Source: Williamsia faeni
GTDB lineage: Bacteria; Actinomycetota; Actinomycetes; Mycobacteriales; Mycobacteriaceae
NCBI GenBank assembly: GCA_003202005.1
Contig: QJJF01000008.1
Coordinates: 167,609 to 231,608, forward strand
DNA length: 64,000 nt
Reading direction: 5' to 3'
Below are positions 33,183 through 42,738 of the stretch, one piece after another; within the stretch, counting starts at the first letter, position 1; each line of letters opens with the position of its first letter. The notes under the pieces are model-generated. The model ran no database searches, was not told the DNA's origin, and worked only from the letters and a program-made list of their open reading frames with translations. Position numbers and translations under genes: made by a program.

Positions 33183-34346
33183 TCAGGTGAAGCCGAGATA
33201 TTTGATGACTCGTGCGCGCAGGGTGTCGTCAACCGGGGTGCGGTGCGCGAGGGCATTGCGTAAATCACGGAATGCGTAGAGGCGATCGCGGTCGACGCGA
33301 TCGATGTCGACCCAACCAGCGACTACAAGGTGAGCAAGGGCGCCAATTTCGATGATTTCGTCGTCGCGCTGGTCGAGTGTGGCCAGTGCCCGGTGAGAAG
33401 CTTTGCGGCGGAGTAGTTGCTCGTAGTGGGCACGCTCCTCATCGACGTGAACGATGAGGGTGCGGTTATGGGCCAACCAGAGTCGTTGGCGGATTGCGGC
33501 GTCATTGAGGATTCGTGGGCTGCGGTTTGTTGTGTGCCCCCACTGCTCAAGGAGCCCGTCTTGCCAGGCCTGTTGTCGTTTGGCGGGTGGTGCCGTGGTA
33601 GGGCGGCGATCGGCGGCGGAAAGGTGGTCGCTATCGTCAGCAGGTGCGTACTGCTGATAGGCGTGCACTGCTGCAGCGAGCCCGTTGGTCGTGCGATCCC
33701 AGTGGGCGGCAAGGAAATCAACGCAAGCGAGATCCCACACGGACAATTCGACAACTACCGCAGCATCGACGGGATTGAGGCGCCGGTCCGCGACAGCAGC
33801 CAGCCTAGTTTGGGTGTCCAGAGAATCGATCACGCCCCACCACCAGTGCACACTGAGATGTGCGTAATCGAGGTGGTCGAGCGTACCGCGATCGACGTCG
33901 CTGAGCCGAACTCCCACAACAAGTTTCGGCCGATCGGCAGCAGGAAGGCCGCTCGCGTGTACTTGGGCGGGCCAGCGGGCAACAATGGCATCGACGTCGG
34001 CGTGGTCCCACGCGGATACGAACACCCACGATCCGTGCCAGGGTTCCCACCGGATGATTGATTCCCATTCGTCATAGTCACGGGTGGCGACTGGGTCGGC
34101 GCCGAAGGTGGCCAGCACCCGTGCGTGAAAAGGTTCGTCGGGGTCTGCGTGGCAGTACTCAGAGCTGTGGTTTTCGTCGTGAACAGCCCCGAGGACGGCA
34201 TCGGCAATTCCGCTCTCGACGGATGTCTCGGGAAACACTGCGATCACAGTGTTTCCGGCGTTCAGACTATCAACGACTTGTGCGATGAAACGTGCCGGAC
34301 CAGGCAACTGTGGGTAGTCACCCGGTCCGGGCCCATATGAGTTCAC
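33183..34346 (-). CDS. Hypothetical partner of the giant ATPase
   Basis: A 387-residue protein whose GTG start overlaps the stop of the 1845-residue ATPase gene (GTGA), so the two are translationally coupled. The N-terminal half has alternating strand/helix segments (NTVIAVFPETS, WHGSWVFVSAWDHADVDAIV, PKLVVGVRLSD) and a Trp-rich YAHLSVHWWWGVIDSLDTQT. The C-terminal part contains YEQLLRRKASHRALATLDQR and RDLRNALAHRTPVDD, a helical tail with an Arg-x4-His-like element (DLRNALAH) reminiscent of HEPN-type helices. No P-loop. No family recognised. A sensor or effector role with the ATPase is inference from coupling. Confidence 0.65.
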   Translation of the reverse strand: MNSYGPGPGDYPQLPGPARFIAQVVDSLNAGNTVIAVFPETSVESGIADAVLGAVHDENHSSEYCHADPDEPFHARVLATFGADPVATRDYDEWESIIRWEPWHGSWVFVSAWDHADVDAIVARWPAQVHASGLPAADRPKLVVGVRLSDVDRGTLDHLDYAHLSVHWWWGVIDSLDTQTRLAAVADRRLNPVDAAVVVELSVWDLACVDFLAAHWDRTTNGLAAAVHAYQQYAPADDSDHLSAADRRPTTAPPAKRQQAWQDGLLEQWGHTTNRSPRILNDAAIRQRLWLAHNRTLIVHVDEERAHYEQLLRRKASHRALATLDQRDDEIIEIGALAHLVVAGWVDIDRVDRDRLYAFRDLRNALAHRTPVDDTLRARVIKYLGFT

Positions 34347-37300
34347 TCTAGGGCGGTGACGGCTCGCGCCACCACCGGATCAAGCAGGAACTCGTCATCT
34401 CGTTCGTTGACTACCCCGAGCCGCCGAAGGTCCCGCATGATCACTCGCATGTCGTCCGGATCGCGTTCAAGCACGTCGGCGATATCGGTGACGGGCTCGT
34501 AGTCAGTCACCCCGTATTCGGACCACTGTGCCAGCAGGTTGCGAGTATGTTCACCGACCCCGACCCGGTCAAGGAAAGCTGCTGCCTCGATCGGGTTTGC
34601 AGGAAACGCTGACAGTTTCTCCCATTCCTCGGTGTGTGAGACGCCGCGATTGACAACATCAGTGACAGCTTGCTCAACGAGGTCGGGCCAACCGCCCGAG
34701 TTCTCCAGCAGCTCGCGGCGGTCCTCCGGCGCCAGGAATGGGTTGTCGTGCCAGGACCGGATTCCGTCCCCGGACCACTTATCTAGCGCGATCACCGTAG
34801 TGGGCACTGCAGATGTCGCGGCCTCGTCGGCGGCGTCGACGCCATCGACACCGTAGATAACGATTAGGTGCCCTTGCGGTCGGGATGCCAATCGCGCAGC
34901 CGCAGTGGCGATCGCGGCGGCACGCTCCACATCGGCCTGGTGGGCGTCAATGATCAGCATGGACGGCTTCTTTCCGCCACCACCAGTCGCAAACTTAAAG
35001 CCCGTCAGCGTTTCTTCCACATGTCCAGAAGTGGCGTCGATGACGGTGGCGTTAGTGTGTCGCTTGCTGGCGACAGCGGCAAGGATCGGTGCGACGTCGC
35101 CGACACCGAGGGCTTCGCTTCCAATGACGGCGAAGTTATGGGCGGGGTGCCGGTCACGCATAGGAATCAGCTCGATCAAGTCCTGCTCACTAAGCGGACT
35201 ACGAATCATGCGTCCGGCGATTGTTTCCTGCCGGCGGGTCGAACGAGGGTTGTATTCAGGTTCGAGTTCAAACTTGTCTTCGTCGAGTTGGGTGGCCAAC
35301 TCGTCACGGCTGCCGAGCATGGTCACGATATTCGGGGAGCGAACCGAATACCGGTTGTCCGCGTTTTTCGTGAGTACGCCGAGCCCAATGAGCTCATCGA
35401 GGTAAACGACGAACTCAGTGCTGTTTAGGTCAGCGAACCCGTCCGGCCAATACACCTCGCATAGTGCGCGGATGTCGGCTGCGCGGTAGCGTTCGGTGAA
35501 TCCGGAATCCATGCTTTCAATTGCGACACCGAGGGCGATTACCTTGTATCGGTCCTCAAGCTGAATGGTCAAGCGAAGCTTGTTGGCGATCTTTTCCCGG
35601 GTGGTTGGGTTTTGGGTGACCGCATTGATGTCGGTGTCGCTGATCGTGACAAGAGGTTCACCGCGGTGCAGTGGCCGGGATTGCAAGTGCTCGATGAGAT
35701 CGTTGCAGACGACTTGGATAAGACCTGGCTGCATGTTGGTGAACGCCAACAGACGCCAAACCGCTTCGGGGTTGTCGAATCGGTATCCGAGCGCCTCGAG
35801 GGGCTTGATTACGAGGTCGCGGGCGGGTTTGGCGCCGAGTGGGCCGATCAGGATGTCTGTACCACCATGTGCGAGGGGAGTGTTGGCGACATTCTGCAGA
35901 CGCTGCACTTTGTGGAGGCCAGCGAAGACGGGCTTGAATCTCCCGTGACTATTGTCAAAGAGTCCCTTGAGGGGACCGACGTTCTTGAATCCACCTGCGC
36001 CGGCGACAGATTCCTTCTCCAAGAAGGCGTCAGCCTCATCGAGCAATAGCAGTAACCGTCGGCTATCCTTCCCCGCAAGCCAACTGGCGATCGCCTTGAT
36101 GACTGGTTCATGATTGCGGACATTCGGCTGCAATTTGAGCCCGAAGCTGCCTATCTCGACGAGTTTGTTGTATAGGACATTCCACAACTGATTCGATTCC
36201 GCCCAGCTACCTATGCCAGAGGCGTTGAGATCAATATAGATCGCATGCTGATCCTCGATTCCGTTGAAGACTCGCTCAATTCGACGCAGTAGTGCGCTCT
36301 TGCCGAGTTGGCGACCGCCGTAAACGAACTGGCTACCGTACGGGTCAGCCAATTGTGTTTGTTCCTGTGCGCGACCGACGAACACTTCGTCGGGAACCTG
36401 ACCTGACACCATTGTGTAGTGGGTGAAGCAGGAGAATGGCAGAGTCAATTGCTGCACGGCCCGGAACTTCCGGGCGTGGTGGATCGCAATGTAAGCAGCC
36501 ACTGCGAAGTCGATGACGATCGCTGTAATCTTCTCACTACGGCACTGAACCAGGCACTGGCGTCGCTGATCGGCTGTTAGCACTCCGGCAAATAACACGA
36601 TATTGGAGCCCGGGCCAGCCGGGAATGCCGAAGCGAGTGTCTGTTTCAGTAGTTTCGCCTCTGAGGTCACCGCAACCATATAATGGCTCGCCTTTGAGCC
36701 GAGTCCCGGAACCAGGGACCCATCGACCGGGGTAGCCGTGATGCGGTACAGATCGAAATGTTTGCCAGATCCCGCTTGTTTGTTCGCCTCGCCGCGCATG
36801 TCGAGGCCGAGAGCGCGCAGAACGGAGGCCATCGTCGCCTGCCGGCCCCGCTGGCCATTATTCTTCCTCGCCAGCAAATTGTCCCAATTATTCAAGCGAG
36901 ACAGCTCATCTGCAGCGATCTGCGCACCCGCGGCCATCTGACCAACAACGTCGCGAATCGAGGCGACACGTTCGTTGTCGAGCGATTCAAGGGCATCCAT
37001 GAAGGCAACGAACACCGCGGCACCGGTATCTGGATCAACATCTGGGGTGATATCCGACAGTTGCCCAGTCCGGGCAAGTGCCAGGAGTTCGTTGGCGCCC
37101 ACGAAGTCTTCGTCGGCGATGAGTGCGGCGATATCGGCGCGTGCTGCACTGTCCACGACCTCAGCGTCGACCTGTTCGGTTAGTCGCGATGCGACTTGCT
37201 CGCGGTGTGCGTGCAAATCAACACGCAACTTCTCAAGTTCTGCAATCTGTAAATCAAACCGATCACCGCTATAGCCAGCGGGCTGGACAAGCCGCGACTC

Positions 37301-39880
37301 GGCGTCCGCGTGCTCGCCGTAAGTGAAGTCGTCGGCAAACGTGCGGCCGATCTCGGCGCGAACTGCGGCGACCTCCTTGTCGAGTCTTCTCCTCCAACGG
37401 CTACGTTCGGGATCGATCCGTCCATACAAGGCGGGGTCGTCGACAGCGACTGCGGCAGCCTGTTGTAAGTCTCCGCGGTCAACATAGGCCGCGAACAACT
37501 CACCGGCCGACGGCGGAGAGGTCAGCGCCTCGACTATCGCGGTCACGTCGCCGGTGGTCGCTACCGGCAGACCGTCTGCGGTGCGTGTGACGGCGACCAC
37601 CGGCAGAGATTCGGTGACGAGCACTTGGTGCTGACCGTCGGGCACTCGCCGTGGCGGCTGGGGGTCGAGAATCCACTCGACCAGGTTGGCCAATGCGACG
37701 TCTCCTGGCCCGTCAGCGTCTGTGGCGATGCCGCTGTCGCGAGCCGCTTTGGCTGCGGTGATCAATGCGTGCCTCGCATCCTGGGTCAGCGCAACCGAGG
37801 TGTCCCCAGCGGCAACTTCTGCGGCGTTGACGGCATCTGTGACGCAGTCTCGGACCTGGTCGATCGCTTTGAGCAGCGTCGTGCGGGCGTGGCCTGTGAT
37901 CGGGTCTCTGCGGCGCGAGCCGGAGCTCATTGTGTTGTCGGCGTCAGCGATCAAATTGTCAGGTTCGTTCAGGACTGTGAGCGACTCGTTCAACACACCG
38001 CGCCTCACCGTACCGCTGCTCGTCGCTTGCACTGCGGCCAACGACGATCCCAGAGCCTTGGTACTTCGCATAAGGTAGCGAAGCGCCTTGTCTGCACGAG
38101 TAAAGGTAATGCGCTGTTGGTCGAGTTGTTGTTTGATCTCGCGGGCACGGATGCGGACCTCGTCGACCGACGGGCCGATCTGTCCGCCAAAGTCCTGTAG
38201 ATGTTGGTAGTTTCGGTCGCCAGCAGCGACTGCCGCTGCGACCACCTCACGCCCGCGGTCGTCAAGGCTAGCTTGACGAACCAACTCTTCAACCTCCGAA
38301 CGTGGCATCCACCCGGCAGTCAAGCCGGCCCTTAACGCTGCAGCCAACGCAACTCTGGCCGACTGACTGGACCCATACTCGGAATCACCGGCAAGAGTGA
38401 ACTCGACAAGGACTTCAGCCGGATCGGCGCCACCGGGCCCGGAGTTGAAGGCTCCGGCCGCTAAACGGTAGGCCGCTACGTCGGCTGCGCCAATGTGGGC
38501 GGCACTGGCCACAAGCCAAGCCGCACCATAATGGCCGGCGCGCACATGATCAACCAGATACTCGCTGACATCAAGACGCGGCAGTGCTACCCGATCTCGG
38601 TCCACATTGTGGACGTCCGCGGGCACTCCCGCCAGCGCTGTCGCTGCGGATGGTTCCGCATCATGCAACGCCGTATCCGCCGTGCGCTGGAGAACGACGC
38701 GTGGCCTTGCTGGCGATTCCGGGCGGTCGTCGTGCCGGGTACCCCCCGTGAAATTGCGCTCTGCTTCGTGCCCAGCGACGCTTCCCAGGTCGATCTCTGG
38801 AGTGAGTTCTGATTCTTGCACCGGCTCAGGCTTCGGCACTGGCGCCGGGCTGGGTCCTGATTCTTGCACCGCCTCGGGCTTCGGCACTGGCGCCGGGCTG
38901 GGTCCTGATTCTTGCACCGCCTCAGACTTCGGCACTGGCGCCACGCTGGGTTTGCTGACCGGACCGGCCGGCGTAGAAGGCGACTCGGAAGAGCCGCTGT
39001 CGCTATGCGCGTCGAGAGCTTCTAATTCTGCTTCGGTCTCAGCAAGCTCGCGGACGGCGGTGTCGTAGGCACCCTGATAGGTGGATTCGCCGTCGAGCAT
39101 CTCTTCGAGCGTTTCGATCGTGCGCCGCAGCCTGCCCAGCTTCCCAGTGAGCTGATCACGCAACTGCGAACGTAGTTGCGCGTCCTCAGCTGCCTGCTCA
39201 GCGGCTTCCTTGGCTGCAACACGGTCCCGCAGTTCGGCCAGTTGCTCCAATCCTGCTGACACCGGAGGTGCCACCACGTGCAGCATCTCCCACAGTGAAT
39301 GCCGTGTGTCCCGCCAGCTATCCAGTTGAGCTCCGAGGGTCGGGCTCAACGCGCGACCCGCACGAGCATCGACAGCGGCCTGCTCTAAGGCCTCCCCCAA
39401 TGCGCCGCCGCTGTTCTGTAGTTCGTCGTGGACCTCCGACAACTCCGTTGCCGTCGCACCAGCGATGTCGATTTCATGAACGCCCTTGAGCTCAGCTCCA
39501 GATATTTGCGATCCCTGCGCGTCCGACCGAATATCCGTCAACAGCTCCACGAATTGATCCTCGCTCGTGATGTCTGCGGCTTCGAGAGCCAGGGCCGCGC
39601 GGACCCCAACAGTCCGCGGTATTTGCTCACCATCGTCGGTTCGGTTCCTGATTTCAGTCGCGTATGAGCTCGGGAAATCGCCCACCAAACCCTCTGAGGC
39701 GTAGGGCCTACTTAGCCACGTCCGGAAGAGCCCCGCATCAATTCGTGTGCCCTTCGGCTTGTTCATCGACCTACGCACACCATCACGAACCGTGTCGCTT
39801 GAGGTAACAATTTCCTCAATCTCGGCGTCAATGAGTTGTTGCAAACAGCGACGCACCAGGGAGTCTTTCACCTGAAACAA
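34343..39880 (-). CDS. Giant STAND/AAA-like ATPase (1845 residues)
   Basis: Multidomain protein, first gene of a two-gene operon. Residues ~1-250 are helical with a coiled coil (LGRLRRTIETLEEMLDGE). About 310-360 hold a Pro-rich tandem repeat (PAPVPKPEAVQES). The middle ~500-1000 is alpha-helical. A conserved NTPase follows: Walker A VYGGRQLGKSALLRRIERVF (~1185), Walker B RRLLLLLDEADAFLEKE (~1280), then a sensor/winged-helix region (NMQPGLIQVVCNDLIEHL). A second degenerate module near 1600 keeps MLIIDAHQADVE and ENSGGWPDLVEQAV but no P-loop. A winged helix ends the protein. The layout fits a regulated signal-transduction ATPase of conflict systems. The start is a TTG without a good ribosome site, so the N-terminus is uncertain. 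Confidence 0.75.
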   Translation of the reverse strand: MFQVKDSLVRRCLQQLIDAEIEEIVTSSDTVRDGVRRSMNKPKGTRIDAGLFRTWLSRPYASEGLVGDFPSSYATEIRNRTDDGEQIPRTVGVRAALALEAADITSEDQFVELLTDIRSDAQGSQISGAELKGVHEIDIAGATATELSEVHDELQNSGGALGEALEQAAVDARAGRALSPTLGAQLDSWRDTRHSLWEMLHVVAPPVSAGLEQLAELRDRVAAKEAAEQAAEDAQLRSQLRDQLTGKLGRLRRTIETLEEMLDGESTYQGAYDTAVRELAETEAELEALDAHSDSGSSESPSTPAGPVSKPSVAPVPKSEAVQESGPSPAPVPKPEAVQESGPSPAPVPKPEPVQESELTPEIDLGSVAGHEAERNFTGGTRHDDRPESPARPRVVLQRTADTALHDAEPSAATALAGVPADVHNVDRDRVALPRLDVSEYLVDHVRAGHYGAAWLVASAAHIGAADVAAYRLAAGAFNSGPGGADPAEVLVEFTLAGDSEYGSSQSARVALAAALRAGLTAGWMPRSEVEELVRQASLDDRGREVVAAAVAAGDRNYQHLQDFGGQIGPSVDEVRIRAREIKQQLDQQRITFTRADKALRYLMRSTKALGSSLAAVQATSSGTVRRGVLNESLTVLNEPDNLIADADNTMSSGSRRRDPITGHARTTLLKAIDQVRDCVTDAVNAAEVAAGDTSVALTQDARHALITAAKAARDSGIATDADGPGDVALANLVEWILDPQPPRRVPDGQHQVLVTESLPVVAVTRTADGLPVATTGDVTAIVEALTSPPSAGELFAAYVDRGDLQQAAAVAVDDPALYGRIDPERSRWRRRLDKEVAAVRAEIGRTFADDFTYGEHADAESRLVQPAGYSGDRFDLQIAELEKLRVDLHAHREQVASRLTEQVDAEVVDSAARADIAALIADEDFVGANELLALARTGQLSDITPDVDPDTGAAVFVAFMDALESLDNERVASIRDVVGQMAAGAQIAADELSRLNNWDNLLARKNNGQRGRQATMASVLRALGLDMRGEANKQAGSGKHFDLYRITATPVDGSLVPGLGSKASHYMVAVTSEAKLLKQTLASAFPAGPGSNIVLFAGVLTADQRRQCLVQCRSEKITAIVIDFAVAAYIAIHHARKFRAVQQLTLPFSCFTHYTMVSGQVPDEVFVGRAQEQTQLADPYGSQFVYGGRQLGKSALLRRIERVFNGIEDQHAIYIDLNASGIGSWAESNQLWNVLYNKLVEIGSFGLKLQPNVRNHEPVIKAIASWLAGKDSRRLLLLLDEADAFLEKESVAGAGGFKNVGPLKGLFDNSHGRFKPVFAGLHKVQRLQNVANTPLAHGGTDILIGPLGAKPARDLVIKPLEALGYRFDNPEAVWRLLAFTNMQPGLIQVVCNDLIEHLQSRPLHRGEPLVTISDTDINAVTQNPTTREKIANKLRLTIQLEDRYKVIALGVAIESMDSGFTERYRAADIRALCEVYWPDGFADLNSTEFVVYLDELIGLGVLTKNADNRYSVRSPNIVTMLGSRDELATQLDEDKFELEPEYNPRSTRRQETIAGRMIRSPLSEQDLIELIPMRDRHPAHNFAVIGSEALGVGDVAPILAAVASKRHTNATVIDATSGHVEETLTGFKFATGGGGKKPSMLIIDAHQADVERAAAIATAAARLASRPQGHLIVIYGVDGVDAADEAATSAVPTTVIALDKWSGDGIRSWHDNPFLAPEDRRELLENSGGWPDLVEQAVTDVVNRGVSHTEEWEKLSAFPANPIEAAAFLDRVGVGEHTRNLLAQWSEYGVTDYEPVTDIADVLERDPDDMRVIMRDLRRLGVVNERDDEFLLDPVVARAVTALE
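38810..38953 (-). repeat. Tandem 48-bp coding repeat (3 copies)
   Basis: Three consecutive 48-bp units inside the giant ATPase gene encode a 16-residue unit, GPSPAPVPKPEAVQES. The first two copies are nearly identical and the third diverges. This is a flexible Pro-rich linker and probably length-variable. Confidence 0.85.
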
Positions 39881-40324
39881 TATGCCATACAGCTACGACA
39901 TGGAGTCTGCAGTACCTCGCTTTGTGGCCTGGACAGATCACAACTGGCAACCGCACCGTCATTGACTGCGACACAGAAGAACCCAGCATCTGTGATCCGT
40001 CTAGGCACCTCACTTACGGCATCTCGATGGCTGCGCGCGGCTTCCACAGCACCCCCGCGAACCTACGGCTCGAGTGCGGCTGAACGGTACAACCCCGGCC
40101 GATACCGGCCTCTCCCCTGATGCGTGTGCTGCACGATCGACGATCCATTCGGAAGAACTGCACAGCGCTTCAGTGGCAGACAACGATAAACTCCGTCGCC
40201 GCGAACTGGCGGTGCGATCGATCTCGATCGTTATGGGGTTGCGCGAAGGTCGCCGAATGGTCGACCGCATCAAACTGCGGGACCGAGCCCGCGTGTCATA
40301 TCAGGAGTGCGTTCGAGGTCGGTG
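39881..40324. other. Upstream region of the giant ATPase; no gene seen
   Basis: No reading frame here shows a recognisable product. It should contain the promoter of the giant ATPase operon, but no convincing -10/-35 pair was found. Confidence 0.4.
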
Positions 40325-40790
40325 AGGTCAACGTTGAGCGCTCCCCTGGCGGACACCGACGCCTCAATCGTCCGTGCCTGGGTCACGCCGATGTACAAGC
40401 AAGAGATCAGCCGACGAACGGAAGAAGCGCCAACGACATGCTCCGGGTGGTCCTGGCCTCCGCTATCGAAGAACGTCGCCTGCCCAGCACCCTGCGATGG
40501 CGTCAAACTCCCGAGTCGCAGACATTCGGACCGCAGATACCTCAGCCACTATCAGGTACGGCAACTCGCAGACATCATCGAGTAAGTGCCCATCGTGGTC
40601 TTGGTCCTCTCGCAAACGGGACTCGGGTGGGGCGAGGTGGCCGTACTACGTCACGCTACTTCGACATGACCCGTCGAGGAGGAGACGTCACCCGTCACCC
40701 GGGCGATCACCAAGTCCGACGGCTTGGTACGGGGCAACCCGATGAATCACGAGCGCCGCTCAGGACCTTCCCGCCGCGCATCCACATCCC
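40325..40790 (+). pseudogene. Tyrosine recombinase (integrase) N-terminal/core remnant
   Basis: Pieces of an actinobacterial phage-type integrase in shifting frames: APLADTDASIVRAWVT (arm/core-binding), MLRVVLASAIEERR, then VKLPSRRHSDRRYLSHYQVR with QLADIIE and a TAA stop. It continues PIVVLVLSQTGLGWGEVAVL, which corresponds to the AYTGLRWGE box with the catalytic Arg lost, and RRRVTRAITKSDG...NHERRSGP. Several frameshifts and a stop make it non-functional. It lies 1.8 kb left of the second arm-type repeat. Confidence 0.65.
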
Positions 40791-40903
40791 AACATCCCCG
40801 ACTGAGTATCGTTTGGGCACTTGCATAGCGGTCGCAGCTACCACGTCGCCCACGCACCGGACGCAGACGTTGAAGCGGCACCCCACATCTCGGGGCAGCA
40901 TGG

Positions 40904-41137
40904 TCAGCGGAGGCCCCAATTCCCCAAGCCGAGGCCATTTACGGAGTAGAAGAGATCCTCTCCGCGAAAATTGTCCGAATCGGACGAGTGACACTCAATC
41001 GTGTTCCTGACGGTCGCCTTCCAAGATTTCGGACGTGGGCTGCGGAGTAGAGCAACCTGCTCGTATATGGCTGAGAGGTTGCCCTCACCGCCCAGAGCCC
41101 GTAGGGCATCAACGACGTCGTCTTTCCAAGGTCTCAT
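40904..41137 (-). CDS. Stand-alone winged-helix domain protein
   Basis: A 77-residue protein from ATG 41137, with GGGAG 8 nt upstream. It reads MRPWKDDVVDALRALGGEGN...LSAIYEQVALLR, then WKATVRNTIECHSSDSDNFR and GEDLFYSVNGLGLGNWGLR. This matches the compact winged-helix module found fused to HNH or Mrr-like nucleases in restriction enzymes, where it ends in W(G/A)LR. Here it stands alone with no nuclease attached, either a trimmed remnant of a restriction enzyme or an independent small DNA-binding protein. Confidence 0.55.
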   Translation of the reverse strand: MRPWKDDVVDALRALGGEGNLSAIYEQVALLRSPRPKSWKATVRNTIECHSSDSDNFRGEDLFYSVNGLGLGNWGLR

Positions 41138-41480
41138 TGTTGTTCTCCCGATCGGAGTGGTAGATGCGGACAATTTGGCACTTAGACGTTTAACCGGAAC
41201 TCTACCGAGTGACGTAGCAAAATCGCCTCTGCGGAGCATTTCCAATGCGACTACAGCGAATGGCAGCGCCTACGCTGAATACCGGCTAAGCTCAACAACC
41301 TCGCCTTCTGAGCTGCAAACTCATCTGCCGTAAGGATTCCGGCATCACGGAGTTAGGCTAACTTCATCAGCTCATCGGCGATTAGCGCAGTACCACCGGA
41401 GCCAGCGTCGTTCGTTGGCGCACCGCCATGGCCAGCCGCGCGACCGAAGCCTGAGTGGTCACGGACCACGCCTCGATCTT

Positions 41481-41735
41481 TTATGCAGTCCCGTAGTTCA
41501 CGGCGACTTCAGCCAGCGTCGTCCCTGACCCCTGAACGGTCAGGACTTCTTGAAGTCTAGAGGCCTTGAGGCGATTCTTGTCGTCGCGAGTTGCTTTGCG
41601 GACAGAGAATCCGACAACGTCGCGGATCCGAACTTTGAACGCAGGCAACAGCTTCCCGGTCTGTCGATATTCCACACTTCCGTCGGACTCCGAAGAGCGC
41701 GCACGGCTCGGATCGATGATGACTGTGCTGACCGT
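41481..41735 (-). pseudogene. Possible gene fragment of unknown family
   Basis: The minus strand reads VEYRQTGKLLPAFKVRIRDV, VGFSVRKATRDDKNRLKASR and LQEVLTVQGSGTTLAEVAVN, then a stop. The regular beta/alpha pattern looks like genuine protein rather than a shadow, but the 5' side runs into the dienelactone hydrolase remnant on the other strand. Probably a truncated 3' end. No family assigned. Confidence 0.3.
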
Positions 41736-42180
41736 CGACACGAAGACTCGGGACGCGACGGCATGGTTTGACAACCTCGCTGCCCGCCCAAGTGTCTGAG
41801 GCGAAAAATTGAGTGTCACCGGTTACCGCTTGGGTGGTCAGACCGCGCTTAGGAGCGCGGAACTGATACCCGGGCGCGTCACAGCGGCGCTGTCGTTCCG
41901 CGGCGGTGGATTGGTCACCGACGACGCGAACAGCCCACACCTCCTGGCCGATCGGATCGCGGCGACGATAGTTGTGGCCGGCGCCGAAACGACAACTCAT
42001 TCATTCGCCGAACAGGCGGATGCACTCGACGCCGCGCTGACATGAGCAGGTGTCGAGCACACGATCGAAATATACGCGGCCGCAAACGGTTTCGCGGTGC
42101 TTGACAACGCGCCCTTTGATGAAACGGCTCCTACACGGCACTCGGCGGCGACAACGAACGCTTCGCAGCGCATCTGAAGT
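41718..42180 (+). pseudogene. Dienelactone hydrolase-like pseudogene
   Basis: Reads RDATAWFDNLAARPSV, a TGA stop, then LSVTGYRLGGQTALRSAELI, RVTAALSFRGGGLVTDDANS and EQADALDAALT. A second TGA is followed by AGVEHTIEIYAAANGFAVLD and NAPFDETAP. After another shift it ends with NERFAAHLK. The order matches the dienelactone hydrolase family. The nucleophile elbow G-x-C-x-G has become GYRLGG, so Cys is lost. Two stops and a frameshift: inactive. Confidence 0.7.
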
Positions 42181-42620
42181 AGGTGCGGTCTACGTGTCAC
42201 CGTGATTGCCAGCTATCTACCAGCGGAGGCCGCTCATCATGACGTCGATCAGACCGCCGGGTCGCCTCTCAGCATTCGCGACGGACCATGGCCCACCGAC
42301 CTGAGGTGTGGGAAGTCAATCTTCCAACACCCGCGAGCCCGGTGACAGCGTCGATCCTCACCGATTGCGCCGCGTTGCCAGTATGACGACGGAGTCTGCC
42401 CGCAGAAGTCTGTGAAGCTGTCAGCTCCTGCCCAGGCACCACCGTCGCGCTGTGGCACGCCCATTAGCCCTTGTCTCGTGCGACAATCTGGGTCTGCCAA
42501 CATCCAGGTGCTATATACCCATCCTCGTGGCAAAAATCAGCTCACGGTGGTCCCTTCACGCTGGCAGGTGACAACCGCTTTTGGGCGCGTTTTCAACGTT
42601 TGTAATCGATGACCGGTCAC
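42181..42620. other. Spacer without recognised gene
   Basis: No supportable coding region on either strand. The last ~40 bp align at equal spacing with the sequence before the arm-type repeat at 21399. Confidence 0.4.
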
Positions 42621-42649
42621 GGAGATTCTGCGGACAAACTGCGGACAAA
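42621..42649. repeat. 29-bp direct repeat with two TGCGGACAAA units, copy 2
   Basis: Identical over 29 bp to 21399-21427 and in the same orientation. No tRNA fragment is found beside this copy. It divides the island into two segments of different gene content. Confidence 0.7.
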
Positions 42650-42738
42650 ACTCATGACGCCACTACCTGACCGAAGAGCGCAATTTCGCATCCCAAGCCG
42701 TCCAACATCCACGTGCCCGGCTAGCTGCGCCCGTCAAA

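Noticed and set aside
42621..42649. Second tRNA attachment site beside the copy 2 repeat
   Set aside because: No tRNA arm sequences were found within several hundred bases, so only the arm-type repeat is claimed.
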